A stretch of 54,240 nt of DNA from Pectobacterium polonicum (GCF_005497185.1 NZ_RJTN01000013.1:58288-112527), one strand, 5' to 3'; shown: positions 17,147 to 29,226, counted from the stretch's first letter. A program made the numbers and translations. The notes: generated by a model from the sequence alone, not told the origin.

Positions 17147-18682
17147 ATGAATTTACTTAAATCACTGGCTGCCGTCAGTTCCATGACCATGTTATCGCGC
17201 GTGTTAGGGTTTGTGCGCGATGCTATCGTCGCCCGCATTTTTGGTGCGGGCATGGCGACAGACGCCTTCTTTGTGGCGTTCAAACTCCCCAACCTGCTGC
17301 GCCGTATTTTCGCGGAAGGCGCATTTTCACAGGCGTTCGTGCCTATTCTCGCCGAATATAAAAGCCAGCAGGGCGATGAGGCTACGCGAACGTTTCTTGC
17401 TTATGTTTCCGGTATGCTGACGCTGATTTTGGCGTTGGTTACCGTAGCGGGGATGGTTGCCGCCCCTTGGGTCATTATGGTCACGGCTCCTGGCTTTGCC
17501 GCGACGCCTGAACGCTTTGAGCTGACCTCTAATCTACTGAGAGTCACGTTTCCCTATATCCTGCTGATCTCACTGACCTCCATGGTAGGTTCGGTGCTGA
17601 ACACCTGGAACCGTTTCTCGGTACCCGCATTTGCGCCGACGCTGCTTAATGTCAGCATGATTGGTTTCTCGCTGTTTGCTGCGCCGTATTTTAATCCTCC
17701 CGTTATGGCGCTGGCCTGGGCGGTATTAGTGGGTGGCTTATTGCAACTCGGCTATCAATTACCGCATCTGAAAAAGATTGGCATGTTGGTCTTGCCACGC
17801 CTGAAATGGCGTGACCCCAGTGTCTGGCGAGTCATGAAGCTGATGGGCCCCGCGGTTTTAGGCGTATCGGTGAGCCAGATTTCGCTGATCATCAACACTA
17901 TTTTCGCCTCCTTCCTTAGCGAGGGAGCGGTGTCATGGATGTATTACGCCGATCGTCTGATGGAATTTCCTTCTGGCGTGCTGGGTGTGGCGTTAGGGAC
18001 GATTTTACTGCCGTCGCTGGCGAAAAGTTTTGCCAGTGGCAATCACGATGACTACTCCCGTCTAATGGATTGGGGGCTCCGTTTGTGTTTCCTGCTGGCG
18101 CTGCCAAGCGCGGTAGCATTAGGTATTTTGGCTAAACCGTTAACCGTATCGCTGTTCCAGTACGGCAAGTTTAGTGCCTTTGACGCATTGATGACTCAAC
18201 GTGCGCTGGTTGCTTACTCGATTGGGTTAATGGGGTTGATTGTCGTCAAAGTGCTAGTGCCCGGTTTCTATTCCCGGCAGGATATCAAGACGCCGGTAAA
18301 AATTGCGATAGTCACGCTGATCTTGACGCAAGTGATGAACCTGATCTTTATCGGGCCGCTGCAACATGCGGGTCTGGCGTTGTCCATCGGTCTGGCCTCC
18401 TGCCTGAACGCAGGATTGCTGTACTGGCAACTGCGTAAGCAGGATATTTTCCGACCGCTGCCGGGTTGGGGCGGTTTTTTGATTCGCCTGTTGGCCGCGG
18501 TTATCGTGATGTCGGTGGTTTTACTCGGCATGCTGTGGTGGATGCCCGCATGGGATGACGGCAATATGACGATGCGCATCCTGCGCTTGCTGCTGGTTGT
18601 CGTCGCAGGAGCGGGTTCCTATTTTGCCACGCTGGCGCTGTTGGGATTCCGCCCCCGGGATTTCGCCCGCCGTAGCGTGTAA
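17147..18682 (+). CDS. murJ: Lipid II flippase MurJ
   Basis: MurJ moves the peptidoglycan precursor lipid II across the inner membrane. The 511-residue length equals E. coli MurJ. It has 14 predicted hydrophobic helices of the MOP superfamily. The N-terminal [21 protein letters not shown] and the [23 protein letters not shown] block with essential arginines (residues about 18-62) are intact. The [29 protein letters not shown] segment near 260-290 is also family-typical. The start at 17147 has no strong ribosome site (AATCGG). The previous gene ends 127 bp upstream, so a promoter may lie there. An essential gene. Confidence 0.97.
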   Translation: MNLLKSLAAVSSMTMLSRVLGFVRDAIVARIFGAGMATDAFFVAFKLPNLLRRIFAEGAFSQAFVPILAEYKSQQGDEATRTFLAYVSGMLTLILALVTVAGMVAAPWVIMVTAPGFAATPERFELTSNLLRVTFPYILLISLTSMVGSVLNTWNRFSVPAFAPTLLNVSMIGFSLFAAPYFNPPVMALAWAVLVGGLLQLGYQLPHLKKIGMLVLPRLKWRDPSVWRVMKLMGPAVLGVSVSQISLIINTIFASFLSEGAVSWMYYADRLMEFPSGVLGVALGTILLPSLAKSFASGNHDDYSRLMDWGLRLCFLLALPSAVALGILAKPLTVSLFQYGKFSAFDALMTQRALVAYSIGLMGLIVVKVLVPGFYSRQDIKTPVKIAIVTLILTQVMNLIFIGPLQHAGLALSIGLASCLNAGLLYWQLRKQDIFRPLPGWGGFLIRLLAAVIVMSVVLLGMLWWMPAWDDGNMTMRILRLLLVVVAGAGSYFATLALLGFRPRDFARRSV

Positions 18683-18780
18683 TCACATTCCGATATTGCG
18701 GAATTAAAAAACGTAGGGAATGTTTTTCAACGTTGCGCAGCAACGGCCCGCAGGGTGACGGACAAGGATGTCCATCATAA

Positions 18781-18815
18781 AAAAACGCCATGGGTGTTGC
18801 ATCCATGGCGTTTTT
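18781..18815. terminator. Bidirectional terminator between murJ and argS
   Basis: AAAAACGCCATGG pairs with CCATGGCGTTTTT across a 9-base loop. A and T runs on the two sides make it effective in both directions for convergent genes. Confidence 0.92.
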
Positions 18816-18853
18816 GTTTTCAGTCGATAGATAAGTTTTCAGTCGATGGAGAA

Positions 18854-20584
18854 TTACATCTTCTCGACGGTTTCGATCCCCAGCGTATCCAGGCCTTGCT
18901 TCAGCGTTTTTGCGGTAAGCAGCGCCAGTCTCAGACGGCTCTGACGCACGTCGTCATTTTCGGCATTAAGAATCGGACAGTGCTCGTAGAAACCAGAGAA
19001 CAGGCCAGCCAGATCGTACAGGTAGCTACACATCACATGCGGCGTGCCTTCACGGGCGACGGTGGTGATGGTTTCTTCAAATTGCAGCAGGCGTGTGGCA
19101 AGCGCAAATTCACGCTCATCGCTCAGCGTAATCGGCTGCGTTAAGGTGTCTTCCTGTATTCCTGCACGCTTGAAAATGGACGCGACACGCGTATAGGCGT
19201 ATTGCATATACGGCGCGGTATTGCCCTCAAACGCCAGCATATTGTCCCAATCAAAAACGTAGTCTGTGGTGCGACTCTTCGACAGGTCAGCGTATTTAAT
19301 TGCGCCGATAGAAACCACTTTCGCCAACGTTTCTAACTCATTGCTTTCCATCTGTGGATTTTTTTCTGCGATGAGTTTCAGTGCACGATCGTAGGCTTCG
19401 TCTAACAGTTCGGACAGCTTGATCGTTCCACCTGCACGCGTTTTGAATGGTTTACCGTCTTTGCCCAGCATCATACCGAACATATGGTGTTCCAGGCTGA
19501 CAGAGTCAGGCACGTAGCCGGCTTTACGCACGATGGTCCAAGCTTGCATCAAATGCTGATGCTGGCGAGAATCGATATAGTAAAGCACACGATCGGCGTT
19601 CAGGGTTTCATAACGGTATTTGGCACAGGCGATATCCGTCGTGGTATAGAGGTAGCCACCATCCTTTTTCTGGATGATGACGCCCATTGGTTCGCCTTCC
19701 TTGTTTTTATATTCATCGAGGAAAACCACCGTTGCGCCTTCGCTTTCAACCGCTAAACCTTTTGCTTTCAGATCGGCAACGATGCCCGGCAGCATGCTGT
19801 TATACAGGCTTTCACCCATTACATCCTGTTTAGTCAGCGTGACGTTAAGACGTTCATAGTTGATCTGGTTCTGCGTCATGGTGATATCGACGAGCTTACG
19901 CCACATTTGACGGCAATATTCATCACCACCCTGTAATTTCACTACGTAACCGCGTGCGCGCTCGGCGAAATCGGCATCTTCATCGTAGTGTTTCTTTGCT
20001 TCACGATAAAACGCTTCGAGATCGGACAGATCCATTTCGCTGGCGCTTTCGTTTTGCATTTTTTCAAGATACGCGATCAGCATGCCAAACTGCGTACCCC
20101 AATCGCCAACGTGATTAGCACGAATGATGTTGTGGCCTAAAAACTCCAGCGTACGGGCGGCTGCATCACCAATAATGGTTGAACGTAGATGGCCGACGTG
20201 CATTTCCTTCGCGACGTTGGGGGCGGAGTAGTCAATCACGATCGTTTGTTGTTCAACGGGTGTTAAACCCAGTTTTGGTGCATTCAGGGCGTTCTCAACC
20301 TGGCTCGCAACCCACTGCTTATCGAGAAAGATATTAATAAATCCCGGGCCTGCGATTTCTGTTTTTTCCGCAATGCCCTCCAGTTCCAAAAGCTGGACGA
20401 CTTTTTCGGCCAATTGTCGCGGCGGCATGCCGAGTTTTTTTGCCACGGCCATGACGCCATTAGCCTGATAATCACCAAACTGTGCCTTTGCCGACTGGCG
20501 GATCTGAGCTTCGCTGTCTGCTGGCGCGCCTGCCGCAGTTAACGCCTGGCTGACTTTTTCGGAGAGAAGAGCCTGAATATTCAC
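18854..20584 (-). CDS. argS: Arginyl-tRNA synthetase
   Basis: This class I synthetase charges tRNA-Arg; the reaction needs tRNA for arginine activation. The 576-residue protein matches the E. coli enzyme (577). It shows the N-terminal Add1 tRNA-binding domain (residues 1-110), the HIGH-like signature as HVGHLRST near 127, and the C-terminal anticodon-binding helices from about 440 ([12 protein letters not shown]). The start at 20584 is followed by [15 protein letters not shown]. Upstream lies a 217-bp gap and the small membrane ORF on the same strand. Essential, no regulatory site assigned. Confidence 0.98.
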   Translation of the reverse strand: MNIQALLSEKVSQALTAAGAPADSEAQIRQSAKAQFGDYQANGVMAVAKKLGMPPRQLAEKVVQLLELEGIAEKTEIAGPGFINIFLDKQWVASQVENALNAPKLGLTPVEQQTIVIDYSAPNVAKEMHVGHLRSTIIGDAAARTLEFLGHNIIRANHVGDWGTQFGMLIAYLEKMQNESASEMDLSDLEAFYREAKKHYDEDADFAERARGYVVKLQGGDEYCRQMWRKLVDITMTQNQINYERLNVTLTKQDVMGESLYNSMLPGIVADLKAKGLAVESEGATVVFLDEYKNKEGEPMGVIIQKKDGGYLYTTTDIACAKYRYETLNADRVLYYIDSRQHQHLMQAWTIVRKAGYVPDSVSLEHHMFGMMLGKDGKPFKTRAGGTIKLSELLDEAYDRALKLIAEKNPQMESNELETLAKVVSIGAIKYADLSKSRTTDYVFDWDNMLAFEGNTAPYMQYAYTRVASIFKRAGIQEDTLTQPITLSDEREFALATRLLQFEETITTVAREGTPHVMCSYLYDLAGLFSGFYEHCPILNAENDDVRQSRLRLALLTAKTLKQGLDTLGIETVEKM

Positions 20585-20801
20585 CGGTTTACCTTAAATA
20601 AAAAATCAAGCCTTGCTTATACCATATTTGCCTTTCCCCGTCAGCAGACGGGCGGGGGTGAACTGAGAGATATTCAGATGAAAAATGCCCGCGAGCGAGG
20701 GATGAAAAAGAGGGGGATATGAAAAAAAACAAGGAACAAGGAGAACACGAAAAAAGAGAAAGTAACGTTAGGCAGAATGAAAATAAATAGAAGTCGCGCT
20801 C
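20585..20801. other. Gap upstream of argS
   Basis: 217 bases containing the argS promoter area and an AG-rich stretch (20684-20790). No gene or strong structure seen. Confidence 0.5.
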
Positions 20802-20921
20802 TTAACGTTTTCTTGAACGATTATTTACACCAATTTTATGTGAGTCTCTGGTTTTAAAATGACGAAAAATAGCATATGCCGCAATAGCAATAAGCACGAT
20901 AGATATAATGAGTAAAACCAT
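20802..20921 (-). CDS. Putative 39-residue single-span membrane protein
   Basis: Not recognised. A 40-codon ORF (with stop) reads ATG at 20921 and ends TAA at 20802. Residues 2-19 (VLLIISIVLIAIAAYAIF) form one hydrophobic helix. The rest is a basic, polar tail (RHFKTRDSHK to SRKR), so the positive-inside rule predicts the C-terminus in the cytoplasm. AGAGAT stands about 6 bases before the ATG as a weak ribosome site. It sits between argS (minus) and yecM (plus) in an otherwise empty AT-rich gap. Many enterobacterial small membrane proteins look like this. It is too short for composition tests, so expression is unproved. Confidence 0.5.
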   Translation of the reverse strand: MVLLIISIVLIAIAAYAIFRHFKTRDSHKIGVNNRSRKR

Positions 20922-21220
20922 AGTGATATCTCTATGTTATTATTTGATTGCTTAATTTATACTTTTCCATTCTGATGTTCAATGGTCTAGGTCTTATTTA
21001 AGATTCTTCCCAGAATAGATTGCGAAAAGTATCTCAAATTAACGTCAGGTAAAAAACATTGCCGTTTATTAACTGAGTGGCATGATTTTCTTTTCTTTGC
21101 ATTTAATGCGTTTTATGTGGCAACAGTGTAAGTCAATACATTTGAGAGGAACGTATAATTTAATTAGAAAATGTTATGAATGTGATATTCTCGCTGCGTG
21201 AATAGCCGTTGATACGTGAG
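20922..21220. other. Gap before yecM
   Basis: 299 AT-rich bases with the presumed yecM promoter. Nothing specific recognised. Confidence 0.5.
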
Positions 21221-21793
21221 ATGTTGCGAGGAGCCTTACCTGATATGTTGCCCGATGATTTGATAACAGATTTAGCGCGTTTTGAGCAAGAACTACAGGA
21301 ATTCGCTGGTGCGCTACAGCTGGATTTGCATGCATTTCAGGCTGACCATATTTCTTTGCGTTGCCATCAGAATACGACGGCTGAATCATGGAAAACAGCG
21401 TTACTAAAAGCGGGCAGTCTGTTGTCTGAAAACCGTATCAATGGTCGCCCAATCTGTTTGTTTATACTGGATAAAGCCATCCTGATTGGCCCTTGGCAGA
21501 TTACGTGTATTGAGCTGCCGTGGCCAGGACAGAAGTACTATCCCCATGAAGGCTGGGAGCATGTAGAACTGGTACTGCCTGGCGATGCGGAAACGTTGCA
21601 TCAGCGTGCGCTAGCCTGCTTGTCTGATGACGCATTGCGTACACCGGGCATCAAGCTTAAATTTAGCGCTCCGCAAGGCGAAAAAGAACGAATTCCTAAC
21701 CCAACATTGGCGATAACCAATGGGAAAGTGACAATAAAATTTCACCCATGTGACATACGAGATGTCGTCGCGAGCGAAAGATCTTCTCTATAG
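21221..21793 (+). CDS. yecM: VOC-superfamily protein YecM
   Basis: This protein is related to the vicinal oxygen chelate fold and to ureidoglycolate-type metal enzymes, but its function is unknown. Diagnostic segments are QADHISLRCHQNTTAESWKTALL near residue 41, with the conserved His, then INGRPICLF near 73, IELPWPGQKYYPHEGWEHVELVLPG near 95-120, and NGKVTIKFHP near 170. I chose ATG 21221 because it gives 190 residues, the length of the E. coli protein. Other candidates are the TTG at 21209 and ATG at 21245 (the latter follows CGAGGAG with 11-base spacing). The gene adjoins argS and cutC, the E. coli order. Confidence 0.93.
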   Translation: MLRGALPDMLPDDLITDLARFEQELQEFAGALQLDLHAFQADHISLRCHQNTTAESWKTALLKAGSLLSENRINGRPICLFILDKAILIGPWQITCIELPWPGQKYYPHEGWEHVELVLPGDAETLHQRALACLSDDALRTPGIKLKFSAPQGEKERIPNPTLAITNGKVTIKFHPCDIRDVVASERSSL

Positions 21794-22081
21794 AAAGAAA
21801 ATAGTAAATAGCCTGAACATAACGTAATCAGAAAGATAACCATGGCTGAAAGATAAAATGCGATATCGCGTTATTCATGCCAATTGCTTTTGCTGTAGAA
21901 CATATTAATAAAGTTGTGGTTTATGTCATGTTTATTTCGCTAATGTATCGTGTTCATTGTGACTCCTGTCTCCTCACGACATGAATGTGAATGCCATAGT
22001 TATGACTTTAATCGGCGCGATGGTTCGTCGATTTTCGATGATTGAGAAAAAGAGTCTGGGGGTTTACATGGAGGAGTCGCG

Positions 22082-22840
22082 ATGACGAAACTGGAAGTAT
22101 GCTGTTATAGCGTTGATTGTGCGATAACGGCAGCGCAGTCTGGGGCCGACAGAATTGAACTCTGCGCAGGACAGCGAGAGGGGGGATTAACGCCATCCTA
22201 TGGTGCGCTGCGTGGTGCTAGTGAAAAGGTCGCGATTCCTGTTCACCCGATTGTACGCCCGAGAGGAGGGGATTTTTGCTACAGCCCGACGGAGTTTGCT
22301 GCTATCAAATATGACATTGAGCAGATTCGCGAGATGGGGTTTCCCGGCGTCGTTGTCGGCGTACTCAATGAGGAAGGACACATTGATTTGCCCAAAATGC
22401 GCGAAATCATGGCGGTGGCTCAGGGGATGGCAGTAACCTTCCATCGAGCATTTGATATGTGCCTGAACCCTTATATTGCATTAGAACAACTTACCGATTT
22501 TGGCGTATCGCGCATATTGAGTTCTGGGCAGCAGCAGACTGCGGAAAATGGATTACGGCTGTTGCGTGAACTAACGCAGGCCAGTCGCGGTCCTATTATT
22601 ATGGCGGGTTCCGGCGTGCGGTTAACCAACGTGCATAAATTTCAGCAAGCGGGTATCCGGGAGTTACATAGCTCTGCTGGGCAGTGGGCTCCATCGCCTA
22701 TGCGTTATCGCAAGATCGGTGTGTCGATGTGTTCTGACGCGGAGTTAGATGAATTTAGTCAGTACTGTGTAGATGGTGACGTGGTCGCAGCAATGAAGCG
22801 GGCGGTCAGCCCAGATTGTGAAACGCAGTATGCGTCATAA
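22082..22840 (+). CDS. cutC: CutC family protein
   Basis: This 252-residue cytoplasmic TIM-barrel protein was named for copper tolerance in E. coli; later work questions a direct copper role. The family blocks are visible: [30 protein letters not shown] at the N-terminus, [13 protein letters not shown] near 55, [10 protein letters not shown] near 119 and GSGVRLTNV near 179. CysXXXXAsp-type Cys residues at 7, 8 and 13 are present. A very strong ribosome site (GGAGGAGTCGCG) precedes ATG 22082. A terminator follows at 22950. No neighbour suggests a copper operon. Confidence 0.96.
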   Translation: MTKLEVCCYSVDCAITAAQSGADRIELCAGQREGGLTPSYGALRGASEKVAIPVHPIVRPRGGDFCYSPTEFAAIKYDIEQIREMGFPGVVVGVLNEEGHIDLPKMREIMAVAQGMAVTFHRAFDMCLNPYIALEQLTDFGVSRILSSGQQQTAENGLRLLRELTQASRGPIIMAGSGVRLTNVHKFQQAGIRELHSSAGQWAPSPMRYRKIGVSMCSDAELDEFSQYCVDGDVVAAMKRAVSPDCETQYAS

Positions 22841-22949
22841 CGTAAGAAATTTCACAGTATAGGAATGGACCGTATTGCGATAAACGCCACATCGTCATTC
22901 TTCAATTTTGCCGCGCCGCATACCATCAGGTTTGCATGGCAAGTACCAG

Positions 22950-22977
22950 GCCCCAGCGTGTTGCTGGGGCTTTTTTT
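22950..22977 (+). terminator. cutC terminator
   Basis: GCCCCAGC pairs with GCTGGGGC (8 bp) with loop GTGTT, followed by seven or eight T. About 110 bases after the cutC stop. Confidence 0.92.
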
Positions 22978-23224
22978 CAACATAAAATAGCGGTAAAACT
23001 AGGTTGAATAATAGATTATATACTCCAATAATTTTATTATTCAGAATAAAACATTAATGCTTTGAGCCACATAACGCGTTTAACGCTTAGTTTTAAAACA
23101 GTCAGCCAGCAGGAGTAAGATACAGTTGCGGATAACTGTCTGGCTAACAATCTGATGATTAAAGCACCTTAATTAAAGGTGGGATGTTTTGAGTAATTCT
23201 GCATTCTCACTAGAGTGATTGATA
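22978..23224. other. AT-rich gap
   Basis: 247 bases with no gene seen and no hairpin of note. Sequence composition is low in GC like the neighbouring orphan gene. Confidence 0.5.
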
Positions 23225-23503
23225 TTATAATCTCTTCTTGGGGATTATTAAAACTGAGTATCCTTCGCAATTTTCTCTCAAGATTTTTTTTTCATCTAAA
23301 ATCTTGAGCTTAGCTTGTAATTGAGAGGATTTAGCCCGTTTTTCTTTCTTTTCTGAATCATTCAGCTTTTCGATTTCACTGTAAATTTTATCAAGCCCCT
23401 TCTTAATATTTCTACCTTGAAGGTGCCCGAGAGTTCCTTCGGAATTTTCTTTAATCACTTCCTCTATTTGATTTAATTTGGCATCGATTTGTATTGTTTT
23501 CAT
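23225..23503 (-). CDS. Orphan 92-residue coiled-coil protein
   Basis: I do not recognise this gene. It encodes 92 residues rich in Lys, Glu, Ile, Leu and Asn. Residues 6-22 and 32-78 look like amphipathic helices with heptad leucine/isoleucine spacing, so a short coiled coil is likely. There is no signal peptide or membrane segment. AAGGAT lies 6 bases before the ATG at 23503, which supports a real start. The DNA is clearly AT-richer than the core genes on both sides, a sign of recent acquisition or of weak selection. It is flanked by empty AT-rich DNA. Possible roles include a small antitoxin or phage remnant, but there is no evidence for either. Confidence 0.6.
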   Translation of the reverse strand: MKTIQIDAKLNQIEEVIKENSEGTLGHLQGRNIKKGLDKIYSEIEKLNDSEKKEKRAKSSQLQAKLKILDEKKILRENCEGYSVLIIPKKRL

Positions 23504-23981
23504 TTATTTATCCTTATGCATTTTGTTAAGCCTGTTTAGATGGAGTAAATGGATATAGCGGTGAAAATATATTATATGCGCTATATTTTTCGACTGACAT
23601 CACTGCGATAAAAATATTAGATATAGTAAAGTATCATTATATTTTCTCTTTTTTTATAAATAGACAAGGATGTTTTCAAATATTTACGTTTTTTAAAGTC
23701 TACTTTCCGCGTTCAGGGGGCTATATCTTTATAAGTGAGCGACAGAAAAATACATGGAAAGTAATAACGAGTATTTTCCCAATCACTGAATTTTTCCTTG
23801 GATGATCGGGTCGGGTTCGGTTGCCCTCTATTCTACTGGCTGGTGAAAGTCGCAGTACGTCGCCGTGAGGTTGCCGTGCTGGCAAAGTCAAATAATATAT
23901 AGATGTTATCAACGTACTATTGCCGCAGGAGGAGGCGAGGGCGACCTCGCCTCCTTCTTCTCTAGTCTCACGCGATACGCG
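23504..23981. other. Low-GC gap with GC-rich island
   Basis: 478 bases. 23504-23700 is very AT-rich. The stretch 23790-23890 is GC-rich and in one plus frame reads DDRVGFGCPLFYWLVKVAV and RRREVAVLAK before a stop, without a start codon, so it could be the tail of a decayed gene. A strong hairpin at 23931-23954 closes the gap. Confidence 0.5.
23931..23954. terminator. Strong hairpin downstream of cmoB
   Basis: GGAGGCGAGG pairs with CCTCGCCTCC (10 bp perfect, no mismatches) around GCGA. It sits 28 bases after the cmoB stop, and has no T-run on the minus side (CTCCTGCGG follows), while the plus side is followed by TTCTTCTC. Confidence 0.65.
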
Positions 23982-26026
<2,045 letters not shown>

Positions 26027-26126
26027 TGACCTTCATCGTCCACAGGGTATGGACGCGGTTTTTGATTCCCGGACGCATAAATTCCGCGCGTCCGGGAGGA
26101 ACTGGTCTCGTTCTTGTTTCACGATA

Positions 26127-26522
26127 TCAATACAGCGTGAAAACCAGATCCCAGGGAAGGTAATAGAGGTTTGCTGCAATCATCAGAATGAGCGAGGCAT
26201 AGGTTGCTGCCATGCCTGAACGTCGCCAACGGAATTCGCGATGCCGAAGGCCGTAGTAGTGAACTAAGCGCCCGGCGATCAATAAAATACCGCAAAAATG
26301 GATCATGATGATAAGCGCGCCATTCATTTCCATCAGCACCAGCAAAATCGCCGCAATCGGAATATATTCCACCGCATTGCCATGTACTCGGATTGCGGTT
26401 TGTAACTCATAAAATCCACCGTCGCCATACGCCACGCGATACTGCATTCTCAGTTTTACAACATCAATAGACAGCTTTATCAACAAGATTGCGCCGAGCA
26501 CGATATAGAGCGCACTTACCAT
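26127..26522 (-). CDS. yecN: MAPEG-family membrane protein YecN
   Basis: This 131-residue inner-membrane protein has four hydrophobic helices and belongs to the MAPEG family (membrane-associated proteins in eicosanoid and glutathione metabolism). The diagnostic VAYGDGGFYELQTAIRVHGNAVEYIPIA is visible at residues 30-57, with GRLVHYYGLRH near 86. E. coli YecN has the same length. Biochemical activity is unknown. Ribosome site CGGAGTAAAAA precedes the ATG at 26522. In E. coli the neighbours yecD and yecE flank it; yecD is missing here. Confidence 0.93.
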   Translation of the reverse strand: MVSALYIVLGAILLIKLSIDVVKLRMQYRVAYGDGGFYELQTAIRVHGNAVEYIPIAAILLVLMEMNGALIIMIHFCGILLIAGRLVHYYGLRHREFRWRRSGMAATYASLILMIAANLYYLPWDLVFTLY

Positions 26523-26676
26523 TTTTTACTCCGTGACCTAACCGAAAACGGCTTGCAGAATAATAGCTTTACCTGGCGCACCTGTCGCCTGTAAAGCCCA
26601 ATTTTTTTAGCGGAAATGGGTTACGTTGAAGGAGTATTTATAACTAAACGAACTAACACATCCCCTGTTTGCTGGA

Positions 26677-27489
26677 TCAAAAAAGTGTTGCCTGCTGTGG
26701 CCAATCCGGTTGCGGTGGCAATGTTGGGTCGATATCGGCGAGTAAGGGCCAAAGCAGTTGTGCCAGCGGTGGGGCATCGCCAATATCCGGCGTGTGAATA
26801 AAGAAGAAGGGATTTGCCTCAGGCCACTGCGGCAGCTTATTACGCCATGACTCGAACCAGCGCAGGTTTTCTTCCTGTGTTTCACTGCCAATAAAGCGGA
26901 TCAGCGGCTGCGTGCCAGTCAGTACGGCGTGTACCGGTACGCGCGGCTTTTTACGCTGTGCTTCGCGCATAGCCGCACTATCTGGTGTGGCGTGATGAAC
27001 TGGGCGGCTGTCTAAAATCACACGATTGACGCCGCGCTGCTGTAGCCCCTGATTGAGCGCACGTTCCTCATCACCTTTAGCAAAAAATAGCGGGTGGCGC
27101 ACTTCTAATCCGTAGCTAAATTCCTGCGGTAAGGCGTCAAGAAAGCGCCACAAAACGGGCAATTGTGCGGGGCTGAAGACGGCAGGAAGTTGTAGCCATA
27201 GCTGTCCGATACGGTGCGCAATCGGCTCAAGGCATTGATAAAAAAGGCTAACATCGCTGTCACAGTGTTGCAAGGCGGCTTTATGACTGATCGTTGAGGG
27301 AAATTTGAAGCAAAAGCGGAAATTGTCATGCGTCATATCACGCCAGCGCCCGACAACCTCGCGTGAAGGCAACGCATAAAAGGTCGTGTTACCTTCAACA
27401 CAGGTAAAATAGCGGCTGTAGTCGGCAAGATCGTTTAACCCCAACCGACTCCAGGCTGGGTGCTGCCATTGTGGTAATCCGATGTACAT
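26677..27489 (-). CDS. yecE: DUF72 family protein YecE
   Basis: This 270-residue protein has a TIM-barrel-like DUF72 domain of unknown function. The diagnostic features are MYIGLPQWQHPAW at the N-terminus, TCVEGNTTFYALPSREVVGRWRDMT near 30-55, FCFKFPSTISHK near 60, and ALPQEFSYGLEVRHPLFF near 118. The start at 27489 has only a weak ribosome site. The C-terminal RFIGSETQEENLRWFESWRNKL resembles the conserved family end. Same order with yecN as in E. coli, without yecD between. Confidence 0.9.
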   Translation of the reverse strand: MYIGLPQWQHPAWSRLGLNDLADYSRYFTCVEGNTTFYALPSREVVGRWRDMTHDNFRFCFKFPSTISHKAALQHCDSDVSLFYQCLEPIAHRIGQLWLQLPAVFSPAQLPVLWRFLDALPQEFSYGLEVRHPLFFAKGDEERALNQGLQQRGVNRVILDSRPVHHATPDSAAMREAQRKKPRVPVHAVLTGTQPLIRFIGSETQEENLRWFESWRNKLPQWPEANPFFFIHTPDIGDAPPLAQLLWPLLADIDPTLPPQPDWPQQATLF

Positions 27490-27580
27490 CTACTGCACCA
27501 TCACGTCATTGAGCCTCAATAGGATGTTTGCCATTATTGCGTAATTGACAGGGGAGCGCGAGTGAGCCGAGGGAAATCGT

Positions 27581-28798
27581 TTATAAAATCTCATCCGCCC
27601 ACTGTGTGGCTTCCATTATCATGGTAAAGAAGTTTTCTTCATCGACACCTAACTGGTTTAAGAGGTGTTCAAGTTCTTCCCATTCTTGCTGTTCGTATTT
27701 AGCAATTAACGTCAGATAAATTGCTAGTTCGCCGGTGTTTTCTAATAAGCTCTGGTTAATTTTTTCGGATAGTGCGATTTGTGAAAGCAGCAGCGGCATG
27801 GGGGAATCGAGCACGGCATCAAGCAGCGATAATAATCCGCAGAGAAACGCTTCAGTGGTATCTTCCTTCACATTAAAGGAGGCATACAATAATTCAAAAA
27901 ATCTGGCGCGAATTAAGCTGGTACGATAAAGCTCGCTGGGTTTATTCTCATTACTGTTGGTAATGCTAATTAATGACACAAAACGTTTAAGTTCTCGCTG
28001 TCCAAGCAGCATCGCCATCGCGCGGAAAGACATCGAGGTCGCGGTGATGCCAAAGCGCGTGTTGTATTTGATATTGGTGATGTGGCGCATCAATTTATAA
28101 TAAAGCGACAGATCGGCACAGACCAATTCTTCGATCGTGGCATAGTTGATCTCAGGTTTATTGACTTCTCTCAGCAACCTGACGGTGTTGCTGGAGTTAT
28201 TAACTAATTTTTTCGACTTAATCATTTCAGGACGGCTGAAGAAATATCCCTGAAACAGGGAGACTCCCAGCTTTTTGCTTTGCAGATATTGCTCATGTGT
28301 CTCTACTTTTTCAGCCAGGTAGATTAACTTGCGCTGTGTGGTTCTTTTGATGAAATTTTCAATGTCGCCAAAAGTCGACAGGGTTAAATCGAATTTGATG
28401 ATATCAATGTAAGGCAAAAATCGATCCCATTCTGAGCCCATTGAAAAATCATCAAGTGCAATTCTGAAGCCTTTTCTTTTCAGCCTTTTTACAGCAGTAA
28501 AGAGATCATCATTAGGTATCGCATTCTCAAGGATTTCGATCACGACCTTTTCCTGTGGCAATACTTCTGCCTGGCCATTGATCAGCATCTGATGGGGAAA
28601 ATTAATATAGTACGGTTGCTCTACGACAGATTTTGTCAGTGGGTTGGTCAAGAACTGATCGGAAATAAGCTGTGCGGTCGCAAATTCAGGGCTGACATCA
28701 GGAAATTTATTGGTGATGTCCATGCGAAAAAGTAGCTCGTAGGCAACGGTTTGTAGGTGCTGATTTAAAATAGGTTGACGGGCAACAAATGAATACAT
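27581..28798 (-). CDS. EAL-HDOD domain protein (YuxH/CdgJ type)
   Basis: A 405-residue protein with an N-terminal EAL-like domain (about residues 1-200) and a C-terminal HDOD domain (about 200-390). The EAL motif is YELLFR instead of EALLR, but most catalytic and metal residues of c-di-GMP phosphodiesterases seem present: Asn in INFPHQ, Glu in EILE, DD in LDDFS, Lys-Phe-Asp in IKFD, Glu in AEKVET and Gln in FQGYFF. The loop residue DDFG is DDFS. This group in vibrios regulates motility and biofilm, often without catalysis. A good ribosome site (CATGGAGAACAACT) precedes the ATG at 28798. Here it is a lone gene with no partner. Whether it cleaves c-di-GMP is open. Confidence 0.85.
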   Translation of the reverse strand: MYSFVARQPILNQHLQTVAYELLFRMDITNKFPDVSPEFATAQLISDQFLTNPLTKSVVEQPYYINFPHQMLINGQAEVLPQEKVVIEILENAIPNDDLFTAVKRLKRKGFRIALDDFSMGSEWDRFLPYIDIIKFDLTLSTFGDIENFIKRTTQRKLIYLAEKVETHEQYLQSKKLGVSLFQGYFFSRPEMIKSKKLVNNSSNTVRLLREVNKPEINYATIEELVCADLSLYYKLMRHITNIKYNTRFGITATSMSFRAMAMLLGQRELKRFVSLISITNSNENKPSELYRTSLIRARFFELLYASFNVKEDTTEAFLCGLLSLLDAVLDSPMPLLLSQIALSEKINQSLLENTGELAIYLTLIAKYEQQEWEELEHLLNQLGVDEENFFTMIMEATQWADEIL

Positions 28799-29124
28799 AG
28801 TTGTTCTCCATGTAAACCATACGCATTAGCCAATAATGGGAAAGCGCTTTTTATTAAAATTTTTATAAAAATAATGAGTTACTTATTAACTTTAGCAGGT
28901 TTTATTAAAAGGGAAGGCGGGTTTCCATAAATCCTTGTGCGGTGGGCTGGGAGGGGGAAAACGTAAGTGGCTTCACGTCGACATCGCTGCGAAGTGATGC
29001 CCTTTGGGCGTTATGGTGCTGCGTTTTGCAACAACACTGTCCTGATCGGTGAACATTTCGTTAACCAGCAGAGAAATTTCGTAAAAAGAGTAGGCACCTG
29101 CATCGTAGAGCGTTACCTTCATGC

Positions 29125-29153
29125 TTATCGTCCGCGCTATTATCCTTTATAAT
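29125..29153 (+). promoter_or_regulatory. Candidate aspS promoter
   Basis: A consensus -10 TATAAT (29148-29153) lies 17 bp from a poor -35 (TTATCG). The predicted transcript has a leader of about 135 nt. Confidence 0.5.
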
Positions 29154-29226
29154 AGCCGCCTTTTTTCACCGAACAGTAACCCAGAAAAACCATACCGCGC
29201 AGCGAAAATGCCACGGTTTTTGCATT

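Noticed and set aside
22978..23224. CRISPR or phage attachment site in the AT-rich gap after cutC
   Set aside because: No regularly spaced repeats, no integrase and no direct repeat of a tRNA end were found.
23721..23912. 63-codon minus-strand ORF in the gap before cmoB
   Set aside because: Start not supported by a ribosome site, and the rest lies across a composition change.
28967..29152. 61-codon ORF upstream of aspS, where yecD stands in E. coli
   Set aside because: No resemblance to the isochorismatase family; likely chance frame in the aspS promoter region.
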